DNA of 64,000 nucleotides from Theropithecus gelada (GCF_003255815.1 NC_037686.1:62968125-63032124); one strand, 5' to 3'. Positions 12,418 through 24,033 are shown, counted from the first letter of the stretch. The notes: generated from the letters alone by a model not told the origin. Numbers and translations: made by a program.

Positions 12418-12822
12418 CAGTGGTCCCTCCCTTATCCATGGGGAATACATTCCAAGACCCCCAGGGGATGCCTGAAACCACAGATAGTACTGAATCCTGT
12501 AACTACTATCTTTTCTCCTACACATACATATCTATGGTAAAGTTTACAAATTAGGCACAGTAAGAGATTAGCAACAATAACTAAAAATAAATTAGAACAA
12601 TTACAACAATATGCTATAATAAAAAATATATGAATGTGGTCTCTCTCTCAAAATATCTTACTGTATTGCACTCAGCCTTCTTATAACGATGTGAGATGAT
12701 AAAATGCTTACATAAAGAGATGAAGTGAGGTGAATAATGCAGGCATTGTGAGGGAGTGCTTGGCTACTCTGATCTTCAGGCTGCTTTTGGAAAATGAAAC
12801 CTCTGATAAGGGAAGACTACTG
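12418..12822 (+). mobile_element. MER2-type DNA transposon (Tigger-derived)
   Basis: Terminal inverted repeats are visible: cagtggtccctcccttatc at the left and gataagggaagactactg at the right. TA dinucleotides flank both ends (12416-12417 and 12823-12824), the Tc1/mariner target duplication. The inside follows MER2 (aggcacagtaagagattagc, gtgaatgtggtctctctct at the equivalent place, gatgtgagatgataaaatgc). Non-autonomous, no transposase. Confidence 0.88.
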
Positions 12823-13483
12823 TATTCTTCAATGAAAAGTAAGAATGACCTAAAAAATTATTCAGAAAACACCAGGCTGCCAATCCCACCACAGGACTAG
12901 GGGTTGGCTTTTCCTCCTTAGTTTCAAAGATCTCTCTGATTTCGGTGGGCCAGGATGATGACCCTGCCCAGTGCTTCCGGGGCATGGCTGCCCTTGAAGA
13001 CAGCTTTATGGGTGGGGCTCTTCAAGAGAGCCAAAGGGATGGAGTCATCTCATAGAGCCATCTAGATTCTGTCACTCTGGTGGGCCTGTAAGGCACAGCA
13101 TCCAGCCAAAGAACACTATCCCTGAGGATTAACATCTAATGGAATTTGCTTTGTTAGGCTTTGGACTTGCTTGGGACCCATTACTTCTTCTTTTTTTCCT
13201 ATTTCTCTCTGCAATGGGAAAGTCTATCCTATCATCATCTTTTGGAAGCACATAACTTGCATGGGTTCACAGTTCACACTTGGAGAAGAATTCTGTCTCA
13301 GGAAGGTTTATATCTGGAGACTTACCCAGATGTGGTTTAGATGATATTTAGATGAGATTTTGGACTTTAGATTTTACAGTTGATTTTGGAATAAGTTAAG
13401 ACTTTTGTTGAAGTTGTTGAGGGAGAATAAAAGCATTTTGCATGGAAGAAGAACATGAAGCTCAGGGGCCCAGGGGTAGAAAA

Positions 13484-13894
13484 CTATGAACTGAACAGCA
13501 TCCCTCCAAAACTCGTATGTTGAAGCCTTTATGCTCAAGTGACTACATTTGAAGATAGGGCTTCTAGGAGATAATTAAGGTTTAGTGAGGTCATAAGGGA
13601 GTGGTCCTATCTCAATAAGACAGGTAACCTTATAATAAAAAAAAAAAGACAAATCTGTCTCTCCACCACCCCTCCCTCCCATGCTCCACATGCATGGAGC
13701 AAGGAAAGGCCACGTGAATACACAGCAAGAAGGTAGCCATCTACAAGCCTGAAGGAGAGCCCTCACCAGAACTTGACTATGCCGGCACCCTGATCTTGGA
13801 CTTTCAGCTTCCAAAACTTCTATGAGAAAAGAAGTTTCTGTTGTCTAAGCCACCCAATCTGTAGTATTTTGTTATGGCAGCCTAAGCTAAAACA
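13484..13894 (+). mobile_element. 3' LTR of the MaLR retrotransposon
   Basis: Repeats the pattern of the LTR at 11353-11725: aactcgtatgttgaagcc, catttgaagatagggcttc, acgtgaatacacagcaagaag, tgatcttggactttcagc, ending gtattttgttatggcagcc ... aaaaca. An A12 run at 13638-13649 and further indels separate the two copies. Confidence 0.8.
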
Positions 13895-13977
13895 GGGCTT
13901 AAATAAAACATAAGGTAGAGTCACTACAATAATACCATAATATAAACATGTATATGTATATATGTTTTATGTCATGG

Positions 13978-14278
13978 TTTTTTGTTTTTTTTTTTTGAGA
14001 TGGAGTCTCGCTCTGTCATCCAGACTGGAGTGCAGTGGTGTGATCTCGGCTCACTGCAAGCTCCGCCTCCCGAGTTTACTCCGTTCTCCTCCTGCAGCCT
14101 CCCGAGTAGCTAGGACTACAGGTGCCCGCCGCCATGCCCAGCTAATTTTTTTGTATTTTTAGTAGAGACGGGGTTTCACCGTGTTAGCCAGGATGGTCTC
14201 GATCTCCTGACCTCATGATCTGCCCACCTCGGCCTCCCAAAGTGCTAGGATTACAGGTGTGAGCCACCGCGCCCGGCC
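13978..14278 (-). mobile_element. AluY-like, reverse orientation, 57 bp from exon 13
   Basis: T tail, then gagatggagtctcgctctgtc, ctcactgcaagctccgcctcc, tagtagagacggggtttcacc and final gagccaccgcgcccggcc. The ggcggagcttgcagtgagcc form (reverse here) and low divergence suggest AluY. It is sense relative to RTTN. Confidence 0.9.
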
Positions 14279-14335
14279 CCGTGTCATTTGTGTTTTAATC
14301 TGAACACAATACACTTGCTTCTCCTTCACACTCAC

Positions 14336-14446
14336 CTCTGGGTCCCGATCAACCCATAATGGAATCAACCAAGCCAATCCTTGTTGAGTAGGAATGTGTT
14401 CTTCACTATGACTACCCAAAGGCAAGAACCAAAGTGACACCCACTC
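14336..14446 (-). CDS. RTTN: RTTN window exon 13 (111 bp)
   Basis: Acceptor ccctctag, then 37 codons from EWVSLWFLPLGSHSEEH to IPLWVDRDPE, donor gtgagt. Phase 0 on both sides. Every residue agrees with human rotatin as I remember it. It follows exon 12 after a short intron of 459 bp. An AluY copy begins only 57 bp beyond its donor, in the sense orientation for the transcript. Confidence 0.95.
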
Positions 14447-14905
14447 CTAGAGGGAAAAAAGGGAAACAGAAATACTCTAGGTGAGTTTCTAAAAATAAAA
14501 CGCAGGAAGGTTAAAACAATTATGAATTTTTAATGAAAACAACATAAAAATGTATTTTAGACTTGGTTTTAATCCATTATTCAGCCAAAACAAGGCAAAC
14601 AAAAAAAATCTCAGTTTCTCCTTAAAAAGTTAAACATAACAATTTTTTGAAGCTATTTTTCCCATGATTTACACAAACTGTAGTTTTCCAGTGAATGCAG
14701 ATTTTAATCAATGTCAAATAAAATTCAGATTTGCTAATATACAACTTCTAAGAAATAGTCTAGTCAAAAATCATTCTTGTTTCCTAAAAAGAAAAGTCAA
14801 AAGAGACATTTTCATGTAGCAAGTTTATATGCTTGAAATGTGTTGGACACAGCACATTCCCTTTCAAGCAACTGTTCAGAAGACAGACAGCTTTAATGTG
14901 CTCAC
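14447..14905. other. Short intron between RTTN exons 12 and 13 (459 bp)
   Basis: Plain AT-rich intron. No inserted repeat recognised. Confidence 0.85.
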
Positions 14906-15034
14906 CGAGCTCCCAGCCTGGGCCATCATCTCATGGGATAAGTGAAGCAAGCAAAGAATTGTGCTCTTTGTAACACCTTTTCCCATGAACGACATAGCAT
15001 TTCCTCCACGTTCCACATAAAAAGAAGTAATGAC
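14906..15034 (-). CDS. RTTN: RTTN window exon 12 (129 bp)
   Basis: Acceptor ttttcag, then exactly 43 codons, VITSFYVERGGNAMSF to EMMAQAGSS, donor gtgagc. The exon is phase 0 on both sides. The core GKGVTKSTILCLLHLSHEM is a rotatin signature. The last codon is TCG (Ser) directly before the donor; I remember Leu in human at this place, one base different. In-frame skipping is possible. Confidence 0.95.
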
Positions 15035-15230
15035 CTGAAAAACAAATGAAAACAATTTCATGGTGGCTTTATTCTTAATGGTATATAAAGATAAATATAT
15101 AACTGTCTACTGACTCATATGAATTGAATCCTTATCTTATAAAGTTGTAATATTTTTAGTTTATATACTTAAAAATGAATAAGATGGTAAATTTTACGTT
15201 ACAGGTATTTTGCCAGTGTTAAAAGACAAT

Positions 15231-15470
15231 ATTCTTCAGCCTGCATAACATAGCAAGACCTAGGTCTCTACTTAAAAAAAACAAACAAACAAAAAAAAAA
15301 ACATTAGCCAGGCATGGCAGTGGACACCTGTAGTCCCAGCTACTGGGGAAGCTGAGGAGGGAGGATCATTTGAGCCCGGGAGTTGGAGCTTGCAGTAAGC
15401 TATGATTGCACCACTGCACTCAGCCTAAGTTGTAGAGTGAGATCCTGTACTTCTTCAAAACAAAAACAAA
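15231..15470 (+). mobile_element. AluJ fragment (lacks the start of the left arm)
   Basis: Begins inside the left arm (agcctgcataacatagcaag), has the A-rich linker acaaacaaacaaaaaaaaaa, then the right arm tagtcccagctactgggg to gcaccactgcactcagcc. Old and diverged. Confidence 0.85.
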
Positions 15471-15631
15471 AATTCTTAGTTTCAATATTTTTCCTTTTAA
15501 AGTCTGTAAAAAAAAAAAAAAAAGATGTGCAGTGCCCTCTTAGTACACAGTTGTAACTTAGAATATGCTTATAGTATTTTTTAAAATGTTATAGCATCCT
15601 TTTAAAGAGTTTATAAATAATTTGTGCTCAT

Positions 15632-18600
15632 TTTCAAGGGGAATGCTTCCAGGTTTGCCCATTCAGTATGACATTGGCTGTGGGTTTGTCATAAATGGCT
15701 CTTATTATTTTGAGATATGTTCCATCAAATACCTAGTTTATAGAGAATTTTTAGCATGAAGGGATGTCGAATTTTATCGAAGGCCTTTTCTGCATCTATT
15801 GAGATAATCATGTGGTTTTTGTCATTCGTTCTGTTTATATGATGGATTACATTTATTGATTTGTGTATGTTGAACAGGCCTTGCATCCCAGGGATGAAGC
15901 CAACTTGATCATGGTGGATAAGCTTTTTGATGTGCTGCTGGATTTGGTTTGCCAGTCTTTTACTGAGGATTTTGCATTGATGTTCATCAGTGATACTGGC
16001 CTGAAAATTTCTTTTTTGTTGTTGTGCCTATGCCAGGTTTTGGTATCAGAATGATGCTGGCCTCAAAAAATGAGTTAGGGAGGATTCCCTCTTTTCTACT
16101 GTTTGGAATAGTTTCAGAAGGAATGGTAACAGCTCCCCTTTGTACCTCTGGTAGAATTCGGCTATTAATCCCTCTGGTCCTGTGAATCCCTCTGGTCCTT
16201 TTTTTGGTAGGTAGGCTATTAATTATTGCCTCAATTTCAGAACTTGTTATTGGTCTATTCAGGGATTCAACTCCTTCCTGGTTTAGTCTTGGGAGGGTGT
16301 ATGTGTCCAGGAATTTATCCATTTCTTCTAGATTTTCTAGTTTATTTGCATAGAGGTGTTTATAGCATTCTCTGATGGTAGTTTGTATTTCTGTGGGATC
16401 AGTGCTGATCTCCCTTTTATCACTTTTTATTGTGTCTATTTGATTCTTCTCTCTCCTTTATTATTCAGGCTAGCAGTCTAACTATTTTGTTGATCTTCTC
16501 CAAAAAACCAACTCCTGGATTCATTGATTTTTTTGGAGGGTTTTTCGTGTTTATATTGCCTTCAGTTCTGCTCTGATCTTAAGTTATTTCTTGTCTTCTG
16601 CTAGCTTTTGAATTTGTTTGCTGTTGCTTCTTTAGTTCTTTTAATTGTGATGTTAGGGTGTCGATTTTAGATCCTTTCCCCTTTCTGCTGTGGCCATTTC
16701 GTGGCATAAATTTCCCTCTAAACACAGCTTTAGCTGTGTCCCAGGGATTCTGGTACACTGTGTCTTTGTTCTCTTTGGTTTCAAATAACTTATTTATTTC
16801 TGCCTTAATTTCATTATTTACCCAGTAGTCATTCAGAAGCAGGTTGCTCAGTTTCCATGTAGTTGTGCAGTTTGGAGTGAGTTTCTCAATCCTGAGTTCT
16901 AACTTGATTGCACTGTAGTCTGAGGGGCTGTTTGTTATGATTTCCACTCTTTTGCCTTTGCTGAGGAGTGTTTTACTTACAATTATGTGGTCAATTTTGG
17001 AATAAGTGTGATGTGGTGCTGAGAAGAATGTATATTCTATTGATTTGGGGTGGAGAGTTCTGTAGATGTCTATTAGGTCTGCTTGGTCCAGAGCTGAGTT
17101 CAAATCCTGAATATCCTTGTTAATTTTCTGTCTCATTGATCTAATATTGACAGTGGGGTGTTAAAGTCTCCCACTGTTATTGTGTGGGAGTCTAAGTCTC
17201 TTTGTAGGTCTCTAAGCACTTGCTTTATGAATCCGGGTGCTCCTGTATTGGGTGCATATATATTTAGGATAGTAAGCTCTTCTTGCTGCATTGATCCCTT
17301 TATCACTATGTAATGCCCTTGTCTTTTTTGATCTCTGTTGCTTTAAAGTCTGTTTTATCAGTGATGAAAACTGCAACCCCTGCTTTTTTTTTTTTTTGCT
17401 TTTCATTTGCTTGGTAAATCATCCTCCATCCCTTTATTTCGAACTCATGTGTGTCTCTGCATGTGAGATGGGTCTCCTGAATACAACACACTGACAGGTC
17501 TTAACTCTTTATCCAATTTGCCAGTCTGTGTCTTTTAATTGGGGCATTTAGCCCATTTACATTTAAGATTAATATTGTTAAGCATGAATTTGATCCTGTC
17601 ATTACGATGCTAGCTGGTTGTTTTGCCCGTTAGTTGATGCGGTTTCTTCATAGTGTCAATGGTCTTTACAATTTGGTATGCTTTTGCAGTGGCTGGTATC
17701 AGTTGTTCCTTTCCATATTTAGTGCTTTCTTCAGGAGCTCTTGCAAGGCAGGCTTGGTGGTGACAAAATCTCTCAGCATTTGCTTGTCTGTAAGGGATTT
17801 TATTTCTCCCTCGCTTATGAAGCTTAGTTTGGCTGGATATGAAATTCTGGGTTGAAAATTCTTTTAAGAATATTGAATAGGCCCCCACTCTCTTCTGGCT
17901 TGTAGGGTGTCTGCAGAGAGATCTGCTATTAGTCTGATAGGCTTCCCTTTGTGGGTAACCTGACCTCTCTGGCTGCCCTTAACATATTTTCCTTCATTTC
18001 AGCCTTGGTAAATCTGATGATCATATATCTTGGGGTTGCTCTTGTCGAGGAGCATCTTTGTGGTGATCACTGTATTTCCTGAATTGGAATGTTGCCCTGT
18101 CTTGATAGGTTGGGGAAGTTCTCCTGGATAATACCCTGAAGAGTGTTTTCCAACTTGGTCCATTCTCCCTGTCACTTTCAAGTACACCAGTCAAATGCAG
18201 GTTTGGTCTTTTCACATAGTCCCATATTTCTTGGAGGCTTTGTGCGTTCCCTTTTATTCTTTTTTCTCTAATCTTGGCTTCATGCTTTATTTCATTAAGT
18301 TGATCTTCAACCTCTGATATCCTTTCTTCTGATTCATCGATTCAGCTATTGATACTTGTGTATGTGTCATGAAGTTCTCATGCTGTGGTTTTCAGCTCCA
18401 TCAGGTCATTTATGTTCTTCTCTAAACTGGTTATTCTAGTTAGCAATTCCTCTAACATTTTTTCAAGGTTCTTAGCTTCCTTGCATCTGGTTAGAACATG
18501 CTCCTTTAGCTCGGAGGAGTTTGTTACTACCCACCTGCTGAAGCCTACTTCTGTCAATTCATCAAACTCATTCTCTGTCCAGTTTTGTTCCCTTGCTGGC

Positions 18601-19162
18601 GAGAAGTTGTGATCCTTTGGAGAAGAGGCATTCTGATTTTTGGAATTTTCAGCCTTTTTGCACTGGGTTTTCCTCATCTTCATGGATTTATCTACCTTTG
18701 GTCTTTGATGTTGGTGACCTTCGGATGGGGCCTCTGAGTGGAAGTCCTTTTCGCTGATGCTATTCCTGTTCGTCAGTTTTCCTTCTAACAGTCAGACCCC
18801 TCTGCTGCCGGTCTGCTGGAGTTGGCTGGAGGTCCACTCCAGACCCTGTTTGCCTGGGTATCACCAACAGATGCTGCAGAACAGCAAACATTGCTGCCTG
18901 TTCCTTACTCTGGAGGCTTTGTCCAAGAGGAGCACTGCCAGATGCCAGGGAAGCTCTCCTGTATGAGGTGTCTGTCGACCCCTGCTGGTAGGTGTCTCCC
19001 AGTCAGGAGGCACGGGGTTCAGGGACCCACTTAAGGAGGCAGTCTGTCCCTCAGCAGAGCTTGAGTGCTGTGCTGGGAAATCCACTGCTCTCTTCAGAGC
19101 CGGCAGGAGGAACATTTAAGTTTGATGAAGTTGCGTCCACAGCTGCCCCTTCCCCAAGGTCA
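15632..19162 (-). mobile_element. L1PA-type LINE, antisense; 5' UTR part, ORF1, endonuclease, part of RT; no 3' end
   Basis: On the minus strand it runs from the middle of the L1 5' UTR (near 19162) through ORF1 (frame visible at 18378-18683 with coiled-coil-like content) and the ORF2 endonuclease (17136 down to 16579) into the reverse transcriptase (to 15632). Stops and frame breaks interrupt both ORFs. The RT end, C-terminal part, 3' UTR and A tail are missing, which is unusual because L1 insertions normally keep the 3' end. Confidence 0.92.
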
Positions 19163-20225
19163 AAAATTTAAAATTTTAAGTGACTATTTTAAAGATAAAA
19201 TATCTAAATGATCAGGTCCTTATTATCTTCCAAGTCATCTTTGCAGATATCTAACATCTGTCATCTGTGTAATGATTTTTAATTCTAGCTTATAAATGAC
19301 AAGTCAAGAACTTTGCCAATATTTTTTTCTACTTGATATTTTTGTCAGACCTCTGGAATTATACATCATGTATCTGATTTAAAGGTTTAATTATCATAGT
19401 TTATTCACCTATCATAATTAATCATGCTTTGTTAAAAAGTCTCATTTCACAGCTACAAAAAGTAAATACTCATATTCAAATTTCACTGTGCAGAAACAAG
19501 CTAATCTTTTATTAGAAATACAGCTCCCTCCCAAAAAGGAAACAGCTTTAATTACTACGTAACTATGAAGCAAATCATTTGGACCGACAATGACTTTGTT
19601 TCAATATTCGCTCAATAAGCCTTACTCTATTCTTTAAAAGATGAATTTAGTCATTAGTAGTACAATAGGGATACCTGTTTATGTAATTAATAAATTAAGC
19701 AGATAGTCCCAAGAGTAAATGTTACCCTGCTACAACTGCTAACAAAAGCAACAGATTTCTTCCTAATATTTTACTGCCATTTAACATGAAGACATAAAGA
19801 TTTTCTGCTCGACATGGTTTATGAAGCATGAAACAAACTCCTTTTTAAACAAAGCAAGATTTGCTAATCAAAATTTTTATAACTGCGAAACATTACATAA
19901 CAGGGACTGTGCTTTTTATGTATCCTATAGCTAACAAACTGTTACTAAGTTGTATTACCTCAAAGACAACTGAACACAGAATGGACTATTGCCTTTTTGA
20001 CTACACTTCTTACTTAGAACTAAGCCCTTTTCTCAATTTCTGGTATTTGAAACATAGGTGTGATCTAAAGTCTTTGCACATAATTTTAAAACAAAAGCAC
20101 TTCTGATAGTTTCTAAACATAAATGGGGCAACACTTCACTGCTTCTTTAGTTACCGCTGTGGCAAGTCCTCACCTATTCCTGATTTCAAACAGTAAAACT
20201 CACTTTCTAGAGGAGACAGACTCTG
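19163..20225. other. Intron, no recognised element
   Basis: AT-rich intron between the L1 and the young Alu. No exon, no repeat recognised. Confidence 0.5.
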
Positions 20226-20237
20226 TAAAAGGTTTGT

Positions 20238-20537
20238 TTTTTTTTTTTTTTTTTGAGACGGAGTCTCGCTCTGTCGCCCAGGCTGGAGTGCAATGGCCGG
20301 ATCTCAGCTCACTACAAGCTCCGCCTCCCGGGTTCACGCCATTCTCCTGCCTCAGCCTCCCGAGTAGCTGGGACTACAGGCGCCCGCCACCTCGCCCGGC
20401 TAGTTTTTTGTATTTTATAGTAGAGACGGGGTTTCACCGTGTTAGCCAGGATGGTCTCGATCTCCTGACCTCGTGATCCACCCGTCTCGGCCTCCCAAAG
20501 TGCTGGGATTACAGGCTTGAGCCACCGCGCCCGGCCT
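20238..20537 (-). mobile_element. Young AluY of Old World monkey type, full length
   Basis: Full Alu in reverse orientation with a pure T tail. Read in its own direction it has ggctcaagcctgtaatcc, gagacgggtggatcacgag, ccgggcgaggtggcgggc and gagctgagatccggccattg, bases I associate with the AluYR lineage of cercopithecoid monkeys. A 12-bp target duplication taaaaggtttgt flanks it at 20226-20237 and 20538-20549. Confidence 0.9.
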
Positions 20538-20607
20538 TAAAAGGTTTGTAAGTATAGTATTTATAAATTACATTACAAAAAATGCTATAAACTAGGTAGT
20601 TACAGGT

Positions 20608-20999
20608 TGAATTATATATTTTTTTCAATTTTTAAACTTTTAGGTTCAGGGGTACATGTGAATTGTTTGTTACACAGGTAAACTCACGAGAAGAAAGTTA
20701 CAACACATCAGAATCTCTGGGACACAGCTAAGGCTGTGTTAAGAGGGATATTCATAGCACTAAATGCCTCCATCGAAAAGTCAGAAAGATCTCAAATTAA
20801 CAACTTAACATCACAACTAAAAGAATTAGAGAAAAACAAATCAACCCCAAAGCTAGCAGAAGACAAGAAATAACCAAAATCAGAGCTGAACTGAAGGAAA
20901 TCAAGATAGAAATACCATTCAAAAGGTCACTGGATCCAGGAGTTGTTTTTTTGAAAAACCTAATGAGATAGGCCATTAGCTAGACTAACTGAATTATAT
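20608..20999 (-). mobile_element. Twin-primed (5'-inverted) short L1 insertion
   Basis: 20618-20690 is the L1 3' end in reverse orientation (aacttttaggttcaggggtac). 20694-20989 is an ORF2 piece in forward orientation (agaatctctgggacacagc, agctagcagaagacaag). The target duplication tgaattatat lies at 20608-20617 and 20990-20999. The two opposite pieces inside one duplication are the mark of twin priming. Confidence 0.82.
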
Positions 21000-21687
21000 T
21001 TTAAATGCACTAGAGGGGCTGACTTTCTAAGAAATATTATCATTAACTCTTTAATACACCAGTTTTTAAAAATTCATACATTTCTGATCATAGACAGCAT
21101 AAAATAACTAATTGGTATACTGAGAGTTGATCCATTTTCAATATTTATACTTTAAAAATGAAATTTATTTTATTAAAGGGACTCCAGTAAAATTCATATT
21201 AAATTTTATAGTACAGCAAAGAGTATTTATAACCTTTAAATCTGTTTTAAAATACAATATGTGTTTTTGGAAAAAAGTTCTAGATAAGACCAAAGTATGA
21301 TTTACACTGAATGTGTGTGTGTGTGTGTATATATATATTATTTAAACCACTATTTAATAAAATAAAATTTTTTATTATTTAATTATTTAAATCATTATTT
21401 AATAAAAATACAAAAATAAAACATTTTTATAATCATTTATGTCACATTTCCAAAACGTTTTTCAAACTGTATTTTAATTTAAAAACTATACCCAATATAT
21501 ATGTATTATGTAGCATTTATATTAATTAACTGATTCATTAACCACTATGTAAAAATGGTTTTTTTTTTACATGACCTAGCAAATGACTATGCTAGGTCAA
21601 TGAAGTAGCCATGGGATAGCAGAAATAGTCCAAAGATGATACTTATAAGCTCACAGTCTACTAGAGCAATGCAGAAAACAAAATAAA
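21000..21687. other. Intron with a TG/TA microsatellite
   Basis: A tgtgtgtgtgtgtgtatatata run sits at 21312-21338. The remainder is very AT-rich, with repeated ttatttaat(aa) units near 21340-21400. No exon. Confidence 0.7.
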
Positions 21688-21985
21688 GGTCCAGGTACAG
21701 TGGCTCATGCCTGTAATAGTAGCACTTTTGGAAGCCGAAGTGGGAAGAACCTTTGAGCCCAAGAATTCAAGGCAAACCTGGGCAACATAGTGAGACCCGT
21801 CTCTACAAAAAAATTTTAAAAACAGGCAGATGTAGTGGTGCACACCTGTGGCCCCAGCTACTTAGGAGGCTGAGGTGGGAAGATGACTTGGGCCCAGCAG
21901 GTTGATGCTGTAGTGAGCTGTGATTGTGCCATTGCACTCCAGCCTAAGCAACAGGGCAAGACCCTGTCTCAAAGAAAGAAAGTAA
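21688..21985 (+). mobile_element. AluJ
   Basis: Diverged dimeric Alu: ccaggtacagtggctcatgc, gcaacatagtgagacccgtc, the right arm gtagtggtgcacacctgtgg, and gcactccagcctaagcaac, ending in AAAG/AAAT-rich tail. Antisense to RTTN. Confidence 0.9.
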
Positions 21986-22863
21986 AATAAATAAAAATAA
22001 AATCTATTAAGTAATAGCCACATATAAATTGTTACAGGTATATCACCTACAGGAAAGGCCAAACAATATTAGGTAAGAATCCAACTTTGGAAGAATAAGA
22101 AAAGGTTTACAAAAGGAAGCCTTTTCCTTAAAAAGGAAATAAATAAGTTAGAGCTTAAATTTTTTGTACAGATTGCCACCCCTAAAAGAGAGGAAACTAT
22201 ATGAGAGAAGTAGTCTTTTTAAAACGCATTTTTATTTTGGAAAAACAGCCAGATATAACTGAAAATTCAGAGACATGGGAAAAAACTACAATGGAGACAA
22301 AACACAAAATGCAAAATTATTGAGACTTACGCTCTTGAAAAGAAGTCTGGACTGAAAAATTTACGTTTCTGAAAAATAATCTGGCAGTAGGTAGAGACTA
22401 TATAATGGCAAGAAGGCACCCACAGCATGAAAAAAAAAAACAGGAGGTTACAGATACAATTTTATCAGAGAATTCCATGTCTAGAATGTCTATTCCTATC
22501 GCTATCAATTTACTTATCTTTCAAAATCTAACTCTACAATGCTTCCTACAAGAGTTATTCTCGAGGTCCTAACACGGTTAACAATCAAAACAAGGCTGAC
22601 AGATTTGTCCAGGAAGAAAACAATGAGTACTTTTTAGATTCAGACAGTTTATTACCTACATAAACAGCAAAAGCAAAAATAGTCAAAGGTGCCAGCTCCT
22701 AGTATCCCTTGCACAGGATGACATTGAAACAAAGGGGCCAGATGACTATAACACAGATGTAGGACACTCTGTTGCTGAGAAGCCCATGCCAAGTTGCAGT
22801 AAAGCAGTTTTATAACCTGTAGTTATGCCCCAAGGAGAACTCTGAATGATTTTAGATCTATTT
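21986..22863. other. Intron, no recognised element
   Basis: No exon or identifiable repeat. Some stretches look LINE-like (for example near 22240-22420) but I could not place them. Confidence 0.4.
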
Positions 22864-22877
22864 AAAAAGTCATTTCA

Positions 22878-23173
22878 GGCTGGACAGGGTGGCTCACACC
22901 TGTAATTCCAGCACTTTGGGAGGCCAACGCAGATGGATCACCTGAGGTCAGGAGTTCGAGATCAGCCTGGCCAACCTGGAGAAACACTCTCTATTAAAAT
23001 ACAAAAATTAGCTGGGCGTGGTAGTGGGCACCTGTAATCCCAGCTACTTGGGAGGCTGAGGCAGGAGAATCACTTGAACCCGGGAGGCGGAGGTTGCAGT
23101 GAGCCAATATCGTGCCATTGCACTCCAGCCTGGGCGACAGAGCAAGATTCTGTCTTTATAAAAAAAAAAAAAA
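22878..23173 (+). mobile_element. AluS with target duplication
   Basis: Full dimer from ggctggacagggtggctcac to ctgggcgacagagcaagatt and an A tail. The 14-bp duplication aaaaagtcatttca flanks it at 22864-22877 and 23174-23187 (the right copy merges with the A tail). Confidence 0.92.
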
Positions 23174-23187
23174 AAAAAGTCATTTCA

Positions 23188-24018
23188 TAATTTACTATCT
23201 TCCCAAAAAGAAAACTGCAAGCCAAGATTGTTTCACAATCAAATTCTATCTAACACTAGAGAACAAAATCATATTAATGCAAATCAGCTATTCCAAAAAA
23301 AAAAAAAAAAAAAGTTATATAAAGGAAAAGAGTTAAAATGGTTGAAAAGGTCATGTTCTTAGAATCTCCCTGCTGCATTAATTCGTCATTCTCCCATTTT
23401 AGTCATAAGAATGGAATGATTTTGATATTAAAAACTTAACAAATTCTGTAAGAGAAAAAAGATGCAAAATTCGAAAAACATTTTTACATGAGGAAATAGG
23501 TAGAATAATTCTAAAAACTTCAGAATTCTAAAAAAATTGAGAAAATAAATCCATTAATATATAAAAAGAATAATACATCACAACCTAACTGAAATGTTTC
23601 CAGAAATGCAAGGTTTAACATTTTAAAATCAATCAATAATGGAATATAAGAGAAAAATCGTGTGATTATCCTAAAAGATACAGAAAAAAGCAATATATAA
23701 TTATGAATTAAAAAACAAAGCTCCTAGCAAAACAGGACAAAAGAAAACTTCCTTTATTTGATTTTTCTTAATTGACAAAAAAAAAACTATAAACAGCATA
23801 CTGAAGGGTGAAAAATTAAAGGTTTTTGTTTTGATATTGGAAATAAGAATTGCTGGATACATGGTCAATGTATAAAAATTGGCTGTATTTACATATTTCA
23901 GTAACAGAAGATAAAATTTCAAAAAAGATGCTCATTTTCACCAAAAGGTAAGAATGTTCATAGCGGTAGCATCTAAAACTGCACAAACTGGAATAAAAAG
24001 AAACAACAAATATCCTTT
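23188..24018. other. Intron, LINE-like AT-rich sequence
   Basis: Has an A-run at 23295-23313. The stretch 23400-23990 resembles an old L1M ORF2 region (aatataagagaaaaatcgtg, aaaagatgctcattttcacc) but with low certainty. No exon. Confidence 0.4.
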
Positions 24019-24033
24019 AACATTGTACAGACT

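Larger units (their letters stand above)
11726..13483 (+). mobile_element. MaLR internal region, split by a MER2
   Basis: Between the two LTRs lies the usual MaLR internal sequence: ataccaaggagtggggatgc near the primer-binding side, gactttggcactgggtaatg, and at the end gatgatatttagatgagatt and gggcccaggggtag just before the 3' LTR. A MER2 copy interrupts it at 12418-12822. MaLR elements carry only a gag-like remnant at most, and it is decayed here. Confidence 0.78.

Noticed and set aside
16579..17136. 185-codon open frame on the minus strand
   Set aside because: It is part of the L1 ORF2 endonuclease region of the element at 15632-19162, with frame breaks on both sides. Not a host gene.
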